DNA of 64,000 bases from Acanthaster planci (GCF_001949145.1 NW_019091442.1:328178-392177); one strand, 5' to 3'. Shown: positions 1 through 11,879, numbered from the stretch's first letter. Program-made: numbers and translations. The notes: generated by a model not told the origin, from the sequence alone.

Positions 1-2231
1 GTCTTGATTAATAAGTTGGAGAAAAAATTGAAAATAGGTTTTGGCAAAACACCCCCCCCCAAAAAAAGGTATCTCATTAACATAGTAAATATACGTTTAT
101 CTGTGACGTACATTTGAGAAGAAACTGTCCCCACCGCTAGCTTGTCAATGCTTCTCTTGGACCAAGTTCAGAAAATTCAGTCCAGTTTTTGACTGCTGGC
201 AACAATGGCCCGGAGGTCTTCATGGACCCTTTAAAATACAGGAATATGATGGGACAGAGGAGGCCATGGTTCTGCATTCACCATTGTTTAGATTTATTGA
301 ACCTGTGTCCTCTCTTGTTACCTTTTCACACATCAATCAATTTTTGTTCCGCTCATGATCTGTAAACTTTATGAAACCGATTTCTACTTATTGAACAGCC
401 TTCATCACTTTCCAATTAATTAAATTTGTCAACAAAAAACAAACAACAGCAACAAAAAGGATTTCAGTGATCCACAATCAATTTAGATCTAATTTTCTTT
501 AGCCAAAGAGATTCATCAATGACTAATAATGTACACCAAACATCCTTGCATTTTAATTTCAAATCAAAACAAATCCGTGAAAAAATACCCAAAAGATTGT
601 TGATCTAAATTCATCAACCTTCCAAACTTTCTTTCTGTGATGCTTTCACTTTTGTTCTTTTAACCACTTCTACTTTTGGTTGAGGGTTGTTCTAGTGTTA
701 AAAATATTTTGCTACATTTTTCCTGTTCCAGAACTTTTAAGTTTACCCCCATTTTGGGAATACATTTTCGAGTTTGAAAATGGATTTTTCGAATAGCAGT
801 GTATAATACTTGTGAAGAAATGTTTAGTCTACACCGTTAAGTTTGGGGCACCATTTTAGATTTTATGTCTGTCATTTTTAAGCTGGGTATTGGGGAAAAG
901 TGGAAGTGATGAAGCAATTGTTTGTACTTGTGTATAGGGTATTGTGAATTTCAGAAAAGATTTTAAGTTTTAAAACATCTGAAGGCTAAACTGATGTTCT
1001 GGCTGTACTTAAGATCTACTGAATAGAAACAAAATACATTGTATGCAAAAAGGATGGATTTGCATTGCTCCAAAAGAGTGCCGAGTCATTTTCATTTTTG
1101 GTTATTTAGGTTTTTAGTTCCAGTTTCTTTTCCTGGAGAGTTTTCTGTGACTTTCCATTTGCATCAGCTTAAAGAAACAATGGATAATATTCTCATCCAG
1201 TTTTATCAATTGTTGTAATTTATTTTATATTTTAATTATCCTGGATCATTTGATGTACCATGGTACATCATGGACCCAAGCAGACATCATTGCATAGCAC
1301 ACAGTTGGTAAGTAAGCACCAGAAGCCTTGTAACATGTTTTCATCTGTTATGTTTATAACAGTCTCTGTGTAATAAATCCAATCAACTCTGTTCACTGCC
1401 TGACGGGCCACTTATTCGCCTCGAGCAGAAGCACTCCCACATCGGTCGGAAAGAACCATGTTGGTTGGGAGCGTTCATTTTGTTGGTAGTGACTGCAACG
1501 CTTGTGTTTTCTAGTCATTTGGGAACCAGTGATGTGTAGTAAGTACCAAGGAAACCCCATTGCCGGGGAAATAGCACCCTCTCTTGGTCCAGCTTAAAGC
1601 CCATACAATTTTTACTCCACATTCTAGGGACTGGGTGTGACAGGGCTACTCTGACACAACAATTGTTATTAACTTCTTTATTTGTTTGCTTATTAAGTTT
1701 TGACCAGTAGTAGCTCTGTCATGTCTACCTTCTTTCAGTCTGTCATTGACTAGGGCTAATGATAAGGCTGAATGAAATCTGAACATTAGTACTTTTTTAA
1801 TACAAATCATTCTCCTGTTTATGAGAGTTTATACATGTATGTAGTAAAATGAAACTATCTCCACCCACATCATCATCATTGCATCCTGTAATATATCTAT
1901 AGCAGCAGGATTGTCTTCGCCTTGGATATCTGTCAAAGCTTAGGGGTGCATTTGCCCTTGAGGATATACAAACCTCGTAGACCCCACCACAACGTGCAAT
2001 GGTTGTTTGTTATACCATAGTCATAGATTTTACAAATTCAAGAGAACAGAGTGAAAAACATTTTGCTGCAGAGCAATGCATTTCATTTCACTGAAATTAT
2101 CTTCACCAACAAAGTGTTTAGTTGAGTAAATTAACTAAATTTTCCAGCAGGCTGTCTAATTCTGTCACAGGTAACATCTGTATCACAGTTGGTTCACCCT
2201 GGTCATGCCCATTGCAGTGCAAAGTCTACTG
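1..2231. other. AT-rich intergenic sequence, no gene recognised
   Basis: I see no conserved protein segment on either strand. It contains a perfect 20-bp palindrome (listed separately) and an AATAAA at 1372-1377 followed by a more GC-rich stretch (about 1395-1540) that could be a terminal fragment of an LTR-type element, but no partner or target duplication was found for it. Confidence 0.6.
1251..1270. repeat. Perfect 20-bp palindrome
   Basis: The sequence TGATGTACCA is followed directly by its reverse complement TGGTACATCA, giving a loop-free perfect palindrome. The next base on each side is T, so symmetry ends there. No function can be assigned. Confidence 0.9.
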
Positions 2232-2350
2232 TGTTCAACTTACCTGAATCACCTACAAAATACATTATTTCCCTAATGCCAGTTAGCCATTCATTAAAAT
2301 TTCATCAACTGCAGTGCGCCCTCGTCTGCCACAATGCAGTGTATCATTAC
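2232..2350 (+). repeat. Left inverted terminal repeat of DIRS copy D
   Basis: This is reverse-complementary to about 10740-10890, and related to the ends of DIRS copies A, B and C through the shared 'atcaactg.agtgcgccct' core. It is interrupted at 2351 by a hAT element. Confidence 0.7.
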
Positions 2351-2655
2351 CAGTATTGTAGGTCTCAAGACCATTTTTTCCTGGTCTCGGTACCCTGTGG
2401 TCTCTGTCTCGTTCCCCCATGGTTTCGGTATTTTGCATGCCAATACTAACCCACAGGTTGATTTCGTGTCTGGGAATGAGATAGCAAAATGCATAAACTA
2501 CGCACTGTCTAATGAGGCAGCGATCAGCGCTTAGGATACGGACACCATTTTTCTTGATGCTCTTTCTTCACATGCATTGCTCTGATGATTATTGTGCCAT
2601 TGTGATAAAATTCTGCCTCTGGGCTGTTTTTGACATTGCCACAAAACCTGACAAG

Positions 2656-2835
2656 TAATCAGAGATGTCATATAAATCTGCCGTTATACGCTTTGGCTTT
2701 TAAGACCTCAAGGAGTACATGGACAGCACATCTGGGGAAAAAACACTCAGCATTGCACAAATTCTGTCCTAGAATGAATCGGATTTCAGAGACATCGGAA
2801 CAAGTTCAGCATTTATGAGGCACCTGAGCAGGGCT
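2656..2835 (+). pseudogene. Degenerate BED-type zinc finger of the hAT transposase
   Basis: One frame reads ...FKTSRSTWTAHLGKKHSALH..., which fits the second half of a BED finger (a T/S-rich loop, then HL-x2-KH). The first cysteine pair is recoverable only by changing frame, so the finger is broken. It ends near a good donor (gcaaa|gtaagt at about 2847), which may mark an old intron before the catalytic part. BED fingers bind DNA at transposon ends. The assignment rests on motif reading only. Confidence 0.5.
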
Positions 2836-3129
2836 CAGAAAGCAAAGTAAGTATGTTTAGTTTTATTACTCAATCACTGAGTGTGTGAAAGGAACAGTTT
2901 AAGATTTTTATCAAAGCTGGTGAACATTTATTTCAATATAAAAACTGTAGGTAGTGAACAGTGGTCATGTGTGATTTTACTGATTTTGCACTTCCGTACT
3001 AAAACACCAATTTGTGACTTTTTTTCATGCTTTCCTCTTCTTAGATTTGGTCATCGCTTATCGAGTCTTATGCTACTGCCAGCTTTCCACCTTAACATGG
3101 TAATAAGCACTGTGACTCTCCATCTAGTG

Positions 3130-3492
3130 AGGAGGACGAGGTTCTGGCAAAAGTTCCTCATCTTCTTAATCTAGTAAAAATTCTCAAGATACAGAACAGG
3201 AGTGGACCGCAGCAGGATAGAGAAACAACTAGACTACAGCTGGCGAGGTATCTCGAAGAGGTAGCAGAGCTTGCACCAGAGATGAGCACCCTACGATTTT
3301 GGCAGGACATGGAGAAGAAACGTCCAACCCTTCAATAACTGCCATTCAAAGTCTTGTCAGTGCAAGCATCCTCCACCCCGTTGAAAGAATTTATAGTAGG
3401 GGTGGGATTATCATTAAGCCATGTCGGGGACGGTTGTCTTCTGATACATTGTCGATTCTTATGTTCTTGAAGTGTAATGAAGGCATCCTGTA
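3130..3492 (+). pseudogene. hAT transposase C-terminal (dimerisation) domain, broken
   Basis: Two frames together give the C-terminal part of a hAT transposase. An acidic start and a helical stretch (LLNLVKILKIQ, later LARYLEEVAEL) are followed by FWQDMEKKRPTL, a stop (TAA, about 3336), then a frame change into TPVERIYSRGGIIIKP and RGRLSSDTLSILMFLKCNEGIL. The pattern STP-ERIFSxGG...RxRLS...LxFLKCN is the hallmark of the hAT dimerisation domain and is typical of ZBED-like transposases. The in-frame stop and the shift show that it is no longer functional. It lies inside the hAT element at 2351-3960. Confidence 0.8.
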
Positions 3493-4789
3493 AAAAGGCA
3501 CTGTGTTCTATAAAAAGAACAACTTGACATGTACATGTGTTTGAGTATAGTTTGAGTCATTCTAACCTGTAATTTTTTTCTAATTCATTCTAATTTTTTG
3601 TCCTCATGTGCATAGTCAGCTTTTTAGCTTGGTTGCTGAGACTCTCCAACTTTAACTGGCTTCATACCTCAATGGTGCTGGATTTTGTTGGATACAAGAG
3701 ACCAGGGTTGCCTTGAGAAAATTATAAACAAGGCAAGGATTGTTAAGTAATTGTTAATTAACTTTAGTAATGTTCAGCTCTACAAGGAAGCTGTCTTGAT
3801 GTCAGTAAAAAAGTTGTATTTCCCTTTGTTGCACGTGATACATGTATTTGTAATTGTTTTTCAATTCTTTTACTGCATATTTTACATGCAAGGTCTCTCA
3901 GTCTCTGGCCATCAGGTCTTAGTTTCAGTCTCGGACTTTAAGGTCTCGACTGCAGCACTGATCATTTCTTAGTGCCATAGTTCATTGATGTTTTTAACCT
4001 CTCGATTTTTCTGGATCCATGCTGTGCATCTGTGATATATCTTGATCAACTGAGCTTACAGTAAGTTACCCTTCTTTTATAGATTCACATGTTTTCCTTT
4101 GCCGAGCCCATAGCCAAGGGGGGCCCAAGGGAGCAGTTCCTCCAGCAGGAATCTGGCCCCCCCCCCTCAATGAAAAGCATTGATGTGGCCCACGTAGCTG
4201 ATACTTGGGGTTCCCCCTTAATGCCGGAAGCTTTAGACTTGGCTGTCCTTCATGAAGTAATTTTCCAATCTTTGTGATTGTTTACTTAATTGGCTTTTGC
4301 ATTTTATACATGTTTGTCATTTGCTTCTATTGTATTAGTGCTTCATCCATAACTAGACTGTATGGCCCTTGTGTGTCTTTAGATTTGTCTCCCCATTTTC
4401 GTATATGTATTAGGGAATGTCTGGTTTTCCCCACCATTCCATCTGCAAATACAACTGTCAATAGTTCCAGTAGAAAATAGAGCGGAAAGCATGCTGTCCC
4501 TAGCCCCTGCTCTCAAAAAGGCAATTCCGAGGAGTCACGCTCGTACAGACCCGGGGTTTTGGAATGCGCTGGGTCTGCCCTTATTGATGATGACGCTGGA
4601 GCTGAATAATACGAGCAAGGCAATACGGACTGCGTCTCCATTGTTCACCTGTGACTTCCGTCTCGCTGAAAACAAGAGAGAAGTGTAGTATACCCCAAAA
4701 ATTCTCATTCCAGTCACAGAGGATATAACCGAGGCGAGTTGAGAACCCAAATTGGTTTTTTAGAAGTTCTCGAAAGAATTGACATTGTA

Positions 4790-5225
4790 CTCCAGAGTCA
4801 TGCTTGCTACAAACCCAGTGTTGACGGGCAGTGCAGTGAACTAAATTTCAACCCTCTTACCAATACAATCCTGGCCAAAGCAAGCAGGAAACAGGGACCT
4901 TGCCCTCATTGTATCCTGTGACTCTGCAACCCGTTGACCACCGACAACGGGTAAAAAAAAAGCAAGTGCGGTATGTCTCAAGCAGTCTCATCCTGGTCCT
5001 TGAACACGGACCCTTCTTTCATTGTATCCTGTGACAGTCATGCTTACCAAGCACAGGGCAAGAACGAAAATGTGTGGTATGCCCCAAGTGGGCTTATCTT
5101 GGTCAGGGAACACGGACCTTGCCTCCATTGTTTCCCATGACTGCCATGCTCAACGGCAACAGAAAAGAATAGAGAAAGTACCGCATATCCCCAGTTGTCT
5201 CGACCTGGCAACAGAAGACCTAACT
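4790..5225 (+). repeat. About 105-112 bp tandem repeat in the gag-like region of DIRS copy D
   Basis: The motif '(c)acgga(c)cttgc(c)t(c)cattgt.tcc(t)gtgac' recurs near 4893, 5005 and 5110, followed each time by a related tail (gcaag...ggtatg(t/c)c(c/t)caag). The reading frames carry stops. It resembles the tandemly repeated gag-like regions of the other DIRS copies here. Confidence 0.55.
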
Positions 5226-7880
5226 GGTGCCAGTTGAGGATGAGTTGACCCTGCATTCCCAAACCACTTACTCTACATGCTATGAGGTCCAGTGCGGACA
5301 CATGCAGGTTATGGGCGTGGCCTTGATGTACCCACTACGCGTGCTACAAGGACTAACACTGTAAGGGCAATTGGCAATTTCCATGCTTACCTGTTAAATG
5401 ATGTGACTTGGCAACAAAGTCTGATGGAAAACAGGATTATCCCTAGCCCTTTTGATTTTGCATGTAATATTCATGCGTCAATTCATTTTAAGGTAACAAT
5501 GACCACTTTCTCACTGAAGGTAATTAGTGGTCATGTAGGCTTCAATTTCCCAGGCTATCATCATGTTCCACCACCACTGAACATAAGAATAAAGACTGTA
5601 GAAAACCTGCCTAACTTTCCATCTTGACTTCCACTCCCAACTAACCCCTCTGTACTTCCACCAGGCCCATTAGGAGCTAGTTACACAAAGGAACAACCAT
5701 GTCCTATCATGGTGACAGATCGTGGTTATGCTTTTTCTAGAAATAAAAATTCTTCAGGCTGACGTAGGTGCGCCTGGTAGATGCAGTCCAGCTATCAGAC
5801 AGCCTTGGCCCAGCAACCCCACCACAGCCTGGCAGCCTCAGCATACTTGCATGGTCCAACAGGCTTGAAGTAGCCGGGTTTGGCCCTGAAGTAACTCGGC
5901 CTCCTTCTGATTAGGAGTATACTCTATGTGGGCCATGGTTGTCCACAAGTAAATACCTGGTAACTCTGAACTGAACAATCAATTCTTACTCTCCTGCTAT
6001 TTTCATTAGGTGTTGACAACCACTGTCTTCCAAGATAGTCCATTCGCCCCAAAGGAGTATGATGGCAGGCTTTTGACTTGCCACCCATGGTTCCTCTTAT
6101 TACATTTCTTTGAACGTTGTTTAGTCTCATGATAGACTAAACTTTCATGAAAGTTTTCCCACTACTCTGACCAGGAGCTGGGAATTTTTAGGCAAAATGA
6201 TAACTTAGAAGAATATGACCATCTTCTGTATCGGTTTAAGTTACTGTGTCTAGATGAAACCAATAGAGGGATTTCACATTTGCGCCGTCTGTGCATATCC
6301 GCATCAAAACCAAGGCTTTCTGTGTTGAACATCATCACGGCCACCCGCGGAGTGGACACAGTACATGCAGTATCCCGTTCGTAAGTGTGATACCACTTCA
6401 GTTTTAACCATGCCCACTGCACAAGATACACGACCATCGCAGGTACATTAGTTCACATTACATTGTCGTTATCTTTTCTTTTGATTTTACGTGTCGAGTC
6501 ATCCTGACAGACTCTTCCACACAAATTTGCAGCCTGAAAAGTCTGAATTTAACATACTTTTCAACTTTCAATCATCTTATCGTATTAAGAATTGAAACTG
6601 ACACATACAGCCTCATTTTCAAATGCGGAAGTGCGCAGATTGACGCTAAAAGCATCGTATTGGGGTCCCTCGATCGAGGAAGACCAATTCTACAGGCTGA
6701 CATAGCTGACATCTGCAACATATCATAATCAGTGATAAATTTGGATGGAGGGCTGTTGGGGCAATTCTTAACAACCTCTGTCTCAAGATCTCAGGCACCC
6801 CTGGCCCTCTCCAACACCAGTCCTTGATGAAGAGAACAAATGGAACAAACGTCAAGCCTTGGAATAGGACATGCACTCCTTCCTACAGAAACAATGGCAT
6901 TAGTCCCTTTGGACATTCAAGACATTGGCTCTTTTTTTCCTGACCCAAAAGAAGGATTCCGTCAAATAGTGTCAAATCATTTGTTTCCAACTTCTCAATA
7001 AATTCATTTACCCAGTGTTTCAAGAATCAGGCAGTAAATTCTACAACACACATGGGCATCATTGATAAATCTCCATATACCTATCTCCAGGTTCCCAATC
7101 ACCTTAACTTCATTCTTATACAATGACATTCTTTAAGTTCTGCATCTTCCCCTTGGGTCAATCAACATTACCAAAGGTATTCTCTATGTAACTTGAGTGC
7201 AGCATATCTGCAGCCATTGTGAGGGCACATCGGTAATATTAGCATCGTCAACTCTGGTTCATGTTGCCAACCTTGCAGAGTGCACCTGTCTCTATCTCAT
7301 CAATCAACAATGCAGCCCTCTTCATTATGTCTTGTTTGGCTCGTGGTCAGCACCATAAATCCTTTTTTTCACGGGGGAGGGGGCAAACACTGAGTGTACA
7401 GTGTTATGATACAAGTCGGGCAGGGCAAAAACAAATTAACATTTAAGTACCATAAATCTAGTCCCATAGTGTTGCTTATGCTTGAGACCGCTACAACAAC
7501 ACAAACACTTTTGTTTGGAAATGACACTCAATCTCTATTTTTGTACCCATACCATCACTACTCCATTCACATCTCTGTTGGTGAACAGATGGCCTCTACA
7601 TTGACAGCAACCTTTTCTGTCCTCAGTCACCTCAGAGATTGTGATCAACACAATTACATTGACATTGGGCTTGGAGCATTGGTTCTTCCTCAACTAGGGT
7701 AGAATTCATTGAATCTTCTCTTTTTTGGTCCCTCACATCTGTCCCTGGATCTTCATATGGCGTATAATGCCATCTATCACGTCTAGTCTTCACCCTTGGG
7801 TAAGTCAGTGCTGACTCTGTCAGATGTATTGACAGGGATAGCTTATATCTACACTTGCCCAACCAGTCTATTTCTGCACT
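5226..7880 (+). pseudogene. Probable gag/reverse transcriptase region of DIRS copy D, heavily decayed
   Basis: Position between the gag-like repeats and the RNase H end predicts reverse transcriptase here. Only weak traces are visible, for example SPYTYLQVPNHLNF near 7070, which sits where other DIRS elements have the DLKDAY-H-PI motif, followed by many stops. A segment at about 6250-6370 resembles about 51490-51600 (a dispersed repeat). No intact catalytic motif was found, so the assignment is mostly positional. Confidence 0.35.
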
Positions 7881-8160
7881 TCATATCTGACCTGTTTGCA
7901 TCAACAGGAAATATCTGCTGTCCTGTAGGCGGCGCCAGCTTGCCCATCCACTGGCATGGGCAACAGATACCCTTTCAATCAGTTGAGATGACATGTTTAC
8001 ATATGCTTTCCCACCGAAAACTATTCCCCGAGAAGTACTCACCAAGATATAACAAGAGCTACGTTACATCATTCTTATTGCTTTATTTTTGCCTCATCAA
8101 TTATTCCCTCAGCTGACCCAGATCCCTCATCAATCCACCACTTATTCTTATAAAACAAGC
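7880..8160 (+). pseudogene. RNase H/pol C-terminal region of DIRS copy D
   Basis: Successive frames give DLFAS, then P-LAWATD, then the string AFPPKTIP, then LTKI. The same pattern (DLFA...P...TWATDAL...W....AFPP) occurs in copy A at about 60060-60230, and is the usual end of DIRS pol before the recombinase. Frame changes are needed within 200 bp, so it is non-functional. Confidence 0.6.
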
Positions 8161-8548
8161 AGATTTCCTCTTCAGTTCAAAGTCTAAGATTCTGCACCTA
8201 TGGTCAGAGGTTATACATCTAACTTGTTGGTCCTTACACAACAATCCTTCAAAGTGGCAGGCTTTTTATAATGACGCTGGAGCCACGACGACACGAGGAC
8301 AACAGTTGTCTACTTGCAAAATACATGACAGTTGATTATATCATTTCATTAATTGGTGCACAGAGTAATCCATATCACAAACTGATACATCTCTAATCAA
8401 TCTAATCTAATCAAATCTACCAATTTTCCTCTGTCTTTTTAATTTTGGCCTTCAATTGGCTGTAATCTGTAACTGCTGCTTTAAACACAGCAGTTCACTT
8501 CAGCTTGAACAATGACCTAAAATCACAGCCTTTGAACATCCAGGGGGA

Positions 8549-10135
8549 ATGTTTATTACCACAGAGCTACCCTGGGACTTAAGGTCTGGTTCTTCGATAG
8601 CTCACAGAACCCCTCCTACACTACTGAAACATATCTTCCTGTTAGTCGTGACAACATCTCTCTGGTGTAGTGAGCTGCACATGCTTTCTATTATCAAGGG
8701 ACACAATATGCCAGGAACTCCACAGAGACTGCTTCATCTCTGTACTGCAGGTCCTTACTAAAAACCATTCATCCATCTCTAAACCTCCAGATATCTTTGT
8801 ACCAAATATCAACTCTTACTTGGGAGTTTTTGTTGATAAACCCTGGTATCTATTCCAAACCCTAAAGAACTCAAGAGTACAATGTAACCAAGCGTACAAT
8901 TCATCACTTCAACTGAACCCCATATCCAGTAGCAGATGACACAATTGCCCACTGTAATAACCACTATCAGTTTGTAAGTACTGTGGTGCCACACCCCTCC
9001 GACGAAGGCGGGGGCGCCCTCCTCCTCGAGGCGCAGTGCGTCGAACGGCATGCCGGAGAGTCCCTGAGTGGCTAGGGACGAGTCCGTTGGGACTGAAGTA
9101 TACCATCCCCCAAGAAAGTTTGTCTTCGTTGAGATGATGGCTAATCTGATTGGTCGAAACTTAAGGACGTAACCCAGACAGACCTGACTTGAAATAAACT
9201 TTGCCTGGACTCCTGACTTATATAGCAATTAACAAGCGGCTGGTTTATTCATCAACACACTCAACCAATACACCAGTAGAGGGTGCTATTGACGGGGAGA
9301 CTGGTTGATTATACGTGACCGGACTTCGCCCAGAGCAGCGAACACCACAATTAATTGTGGGCATCCAGTGCCGAATCAGGGACTTTAGCAAGTCTACGGG
9401 GCTTATTGTCAGGGCTGCGCTACACGCAACTCACGTCACGAGATAGCAATCCGCCCTTGCATCGACCGCAAGCTCCTATCAGGAACTAAACTGCACCACC
9501 AATCAGCCCCTCAACCTACCGAGCCCCTCAACAGCACACGCACCACTCGGACTTAGGCACAGTCACACTAGGCCAGGTGACTTTAACCCTTGAACCGGAT
9601 TCTCGACCCTTAACTCAGGATCAGCATCTCAAATCAAGACGACTAAGCCTTGCTTGTGTGCACCTTTTATAGCTTTCATGCTGCTCTGACCGCGCACACG
9701 CTCACGTGACTAAGCAGTGACTTCCGCTGCCCTATCGCACAACGCACAAGGCGGAGCGTATGCACCGCGCTTGCTTAACACACAGCTATGCGCACCTAAC
9801 ATCTACCTCTGTTACTGGGCAGAGCGCCATCTATAACTCACCGTGCCTAGTGACTAGCGCCCTCGGTTACGTCACAGTACTGATTGGCCTTATATTGATG
9901 TTACCCGAATGCTGTTAGAGTGATGTACACATCATGGGCATACTTCATGGGTGTGCCTATTGCCAACATCTGCAAAGCAGGATGTAGGAAATTCCCCTTC
10001 TATTTGTATTCCCTGTCCCCTGGTTGGCATCTTACAATCAGTGTCTACCCTCTGCAGGGCAGTTCCTACATCAGCATTACCAAAGTCCCACAACCCCACT
10101 TCAGAGTTCTGCCTATCTATCATCCTTTGTGACTG
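8549..10135 (+). pseudogene. Tyrosine recombinase of DIRS copy D, split by a solo LTR
   Basis: The N-terminal part (8549-8700) contains ELPWDLRSGSSI, then FLLVVTTSLWCSELHMLS, matching the PPWDLSLVL...FLLALATxxRxSELHALS core of DIRS recombinases. The usual first catalytic Arg is not evident (the equivalent position reads W/C). After the LTR at 8982-9876 the C-terminal part resumes as SWAYFMGVPIANICKAGCRK, matching the SWAYFRGVPxEEIxKAAxW segment that follows the H-x-x-R motif. The family catalyses integration of circular cDNA. Stops, lost catalytic residues and the LTR insertion make it dead. Confidence 0.75.
8982..9876 (+). mobile_element. Solo LTR (895 bp) inserted in the DIRS copy D recombinase
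   Basis: It begins TGTGGTGCCACA, ends TTACGTCACA, and is flanked by the same 4-mer GTAC (8978-8981 and 9877-9880). The first roughly 340 bp match the sequence starting at 28857 closely (for example 'cggagagtccctgag.ggctagg'). A TATA-like stretch occurs at about 9220. No internal retrotransposon coding sequence follows, so it is a solo LTR left by recombination between the two LTRs. The 4-bp duplication fits an LTR element; the family cannot be named from the LTR alone. Confidence 0.85.
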
Positions 10136-10172
10136 AACATTATTTAGACCTCAAAATTTATATTATGTGTAT

Positions 10173-10445
10173 TGTAGCACCGGCGGGTTCGGCCGGTGGG
10201 GGCGCCAGCTCAGACCCGCATGGAGCTAGCTGGCTGCCCCCGCTGGTATGCGAACGGCTTGTGGCTTTCCCGCCTCGTACCTGCGCAGTCCCCATATAGA
10301 CACCTCGTGTCTGGAGCTCGTGTGTGTGAGACAGCTTTTTGGCTTCATGAAAAAAAAAAACAGAGCAGTTTTGCCCGGAACGGCAATTTTCGCCTGACTA
10401 AGTGGTTCTTGTCAGCGTCAGAGCCCATAGGCAGGACACGCTACA
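10173..10445 (+). mobile_element. Second solo LTR (273 bp), GC-rich
   Basis: It starts TGTAGCACCGG, ends ACACGCTACA (inverted TGTAGC/GCTACA), and is flanked by identical 4-mers GTAT (10169-10172 and 10446-10449). It contains a TATA-like 'ccatataga' at about 10292 and a poly-A run at about 10350. Its base composition is much more GC-rich than its surroundings. It is unrelated to the 895-bp LTR. A SINE-like origin is possible for part of it, but the duplication and the TG...CA ends favour an LTR. Confidence 0.75.
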
Positions 10446-10599
10446 GTATTTCCATGTACCCTCTGGCCAGGAGTAACCTATCTTAAATTCTTGATCTGGA
10501 CCTGCTATCACATTAGTAAGATTTGTAATTATGATACTGAGATTTGTGTGTCCTCGCCGACTCTCCTCCAGTAAATGGTGCCACGCTGCATTAGTAGAT

Positions 10600-10680
10600 G
10601 ATTCACGTAATTTGAATGCAGTAGACCCCCCCACAGTAGTACGGTACAAGTCTCCTGGAGAATGAACCACTACGTGAATC
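10600..10680. repeat. Internal complementary pair of DIRS copy D
   Basis: GATTCACGTA (10600-10609) and its reverse complement TACGTGAATC (10671-10680) are separated by about 61 bp just inside the right terminal repeat. An internal complementary region in this position is a hallmark of DIRS1-type elements and is thought to template the circle junction. Confidence 0.6.
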
Positions 10681-10739
10681 ACAGATTCCCTCCCGTCCTC
10701 CCCAGTCTGGCCACAACACTGGAACGATTTTGGAAAAAA

Positions 10740-10890
10740 GATCATGGCAGCAATGATACATTGCATTGTGGCAGAAGAGGGGTGCATTGCAGTTGATCAA
10801 GTTTTAGCAAATTAAACTGGCATTATAAAGAAATAATGCATTAGAAGGTGATTCAGGAAAATATTTTCTAGTAAACTTGTACCACACTAC
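10740..10890 (-). repeat. Right inverted terminal repeat of DIRS copy D
   Basis: Its reverse complement aligns with 2232-2350, including 'cctgaatcacct', 'gccagttt', 'gatcaactgca' and 'ctgccacaatgca'. It marks the right end of the element. Confidence 0.7.
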
Positions 10891-11879
10891 TGAAGGGGGA
10901 TTCAGATCCATAACGACTGAATTTGCCTGTTTCCACAGACAGAAAATGTTCTATATTTTCTTCGTTGTGCTGTCCTGTACGAAAACAAACTTCTGATCTC
11001 ATCCTTGAATCAAGAGAAAAATCTCTTCTTTGAGGAAGACCTGCTGTCATTTGCCAACATTAATGCTGTGGGGAAATTACAGCAAAACTGGCCCAGCTTA
11101 AAAAAATAACAAATAAATACTGGCAGCAGCAACAGTGTTTCACTGTCCCCCATTGCACATCTCATCCATGAATTAGCATAGTGCTACAGTACAGCTGTAC
11201 AACTTCATGGCCAAGGTTACACACAATACATTGGAAATGACACATCACCTGTGGGAAAGATCAAGGTCATCCATTTTTTCTTTTAGCTAAGCAATATCAC
11301 CAATGCACTTATAATAATAATGATACAAAGCATTTCTAAGGCGTACAATATCATACTTGTCATTTAAAGGTGCCAGTCAGTGAAAAGTCAAAGTGTGCAA
11401 GGCCATTATGTGTGATGGAGAAACTGCTTGAAGAGGTGGGTTTTGTAACTGGTGATAAGCAAGGGTTCTTGTATTGCCCTTAACTTGTGTGAAGAGGAGT
11501 TCATGCAATGCTGAAAAAATGTATGGTCTCCTTAATAGCTGCACGTGCTAAGGATCAGAGAGAAGATTAGCGAATTTCAGGGTCTGCATATGCAGGATTA
11601 ATGCTGGGATCCATTTTTGCTGCTAAGTTTTCCTGATCTCAGAGATCTCACTGTTGAAAAAGTCCAGAGGATTTGGTAGCCAACACTAGGTAGAGGAAAT
11701 TGATGAGAGTATGGGTGTTGTTTTCTTGTGGTTATGACGTGAAATAGTGCTCATATTGGTCATTATCACAGCCTTGGATTTTTTCTGAATAGTACTTTGT
11801 CAGGTACTGTCTGTATTTAACTGGTTTTAGATCTCTTTACTATTGAAAAATCTTGCGGTCAATCTGGAACTGAGGAGTC
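10891..11879. other. Spacer between two DIRS copies, no gene recognised
   Basis: AT-rich sequence with no conserved coding signal on either strand and no terminal repeats that I could match. Confidence 0.5.

Larger units (their letters stand above)
2351..3960 (+). mobile_element. hAT transposon with BED finger, inserted in the left repeat of DIRS copy D
   Basis: The left end reads CAGTATTGTAGGTCTCAAGA and the right end, reverse-complemented, CAGTGCTGCAGTCGAGACC, both of the hAT type (CAGTGTTGYAGTC...). The flanking 8-mers, atcattac (2343-2350) and atcatttc (3961-3968), match at 7 of 8 positions, as expected of an aged 8-bp hAT target duplication. Inside are remnants of a BED finger and of the C-terminal hAT dimerisation domain, so this was an autonomous element of about 1.6 kb or an internally deleted one. 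Confidence 0.75.
2232..10890 (+). mobile_element. DIRS-like tyrosine-recombinase retrotransposon, degenerate (copy D)
   Basis: The left end (2232-2350) matches the reverse complement of the right end (about 10740-10890) at very roughly 80% by eye, including the shared string 'acctgaatcacct' and 'ctgccacaatgca'. Between the ends, in DIRS order on the + strand, lie a gag-like region with short tandem repeats, traces of reverse transcriptase, the RNase H/pol end (about 7880-8160) and a tyrosine recombinase (8549-10135). An internal complementary pair sits before the right end. DIRS elements use inverted terminal repeats plus an internal complementary region to form circular intermediates and integrate through a tyrosine recombinase. 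All frames are broken by stops and shifts. Three later insertions lie inside: a hAT transposon and two solo LTRs. It is more diverged from copies A, B and C than they are from one another. Confidence 0.75.

Noticed and set aside
10180-10260. tRNA-derived SINE, because of a 'gggttcggcc' word and GC-rich hairpins
   Set aside because: Box A spacing does not fit, and the TG...CA ends with GTAT duplications explain the segment better as a solo LTR.
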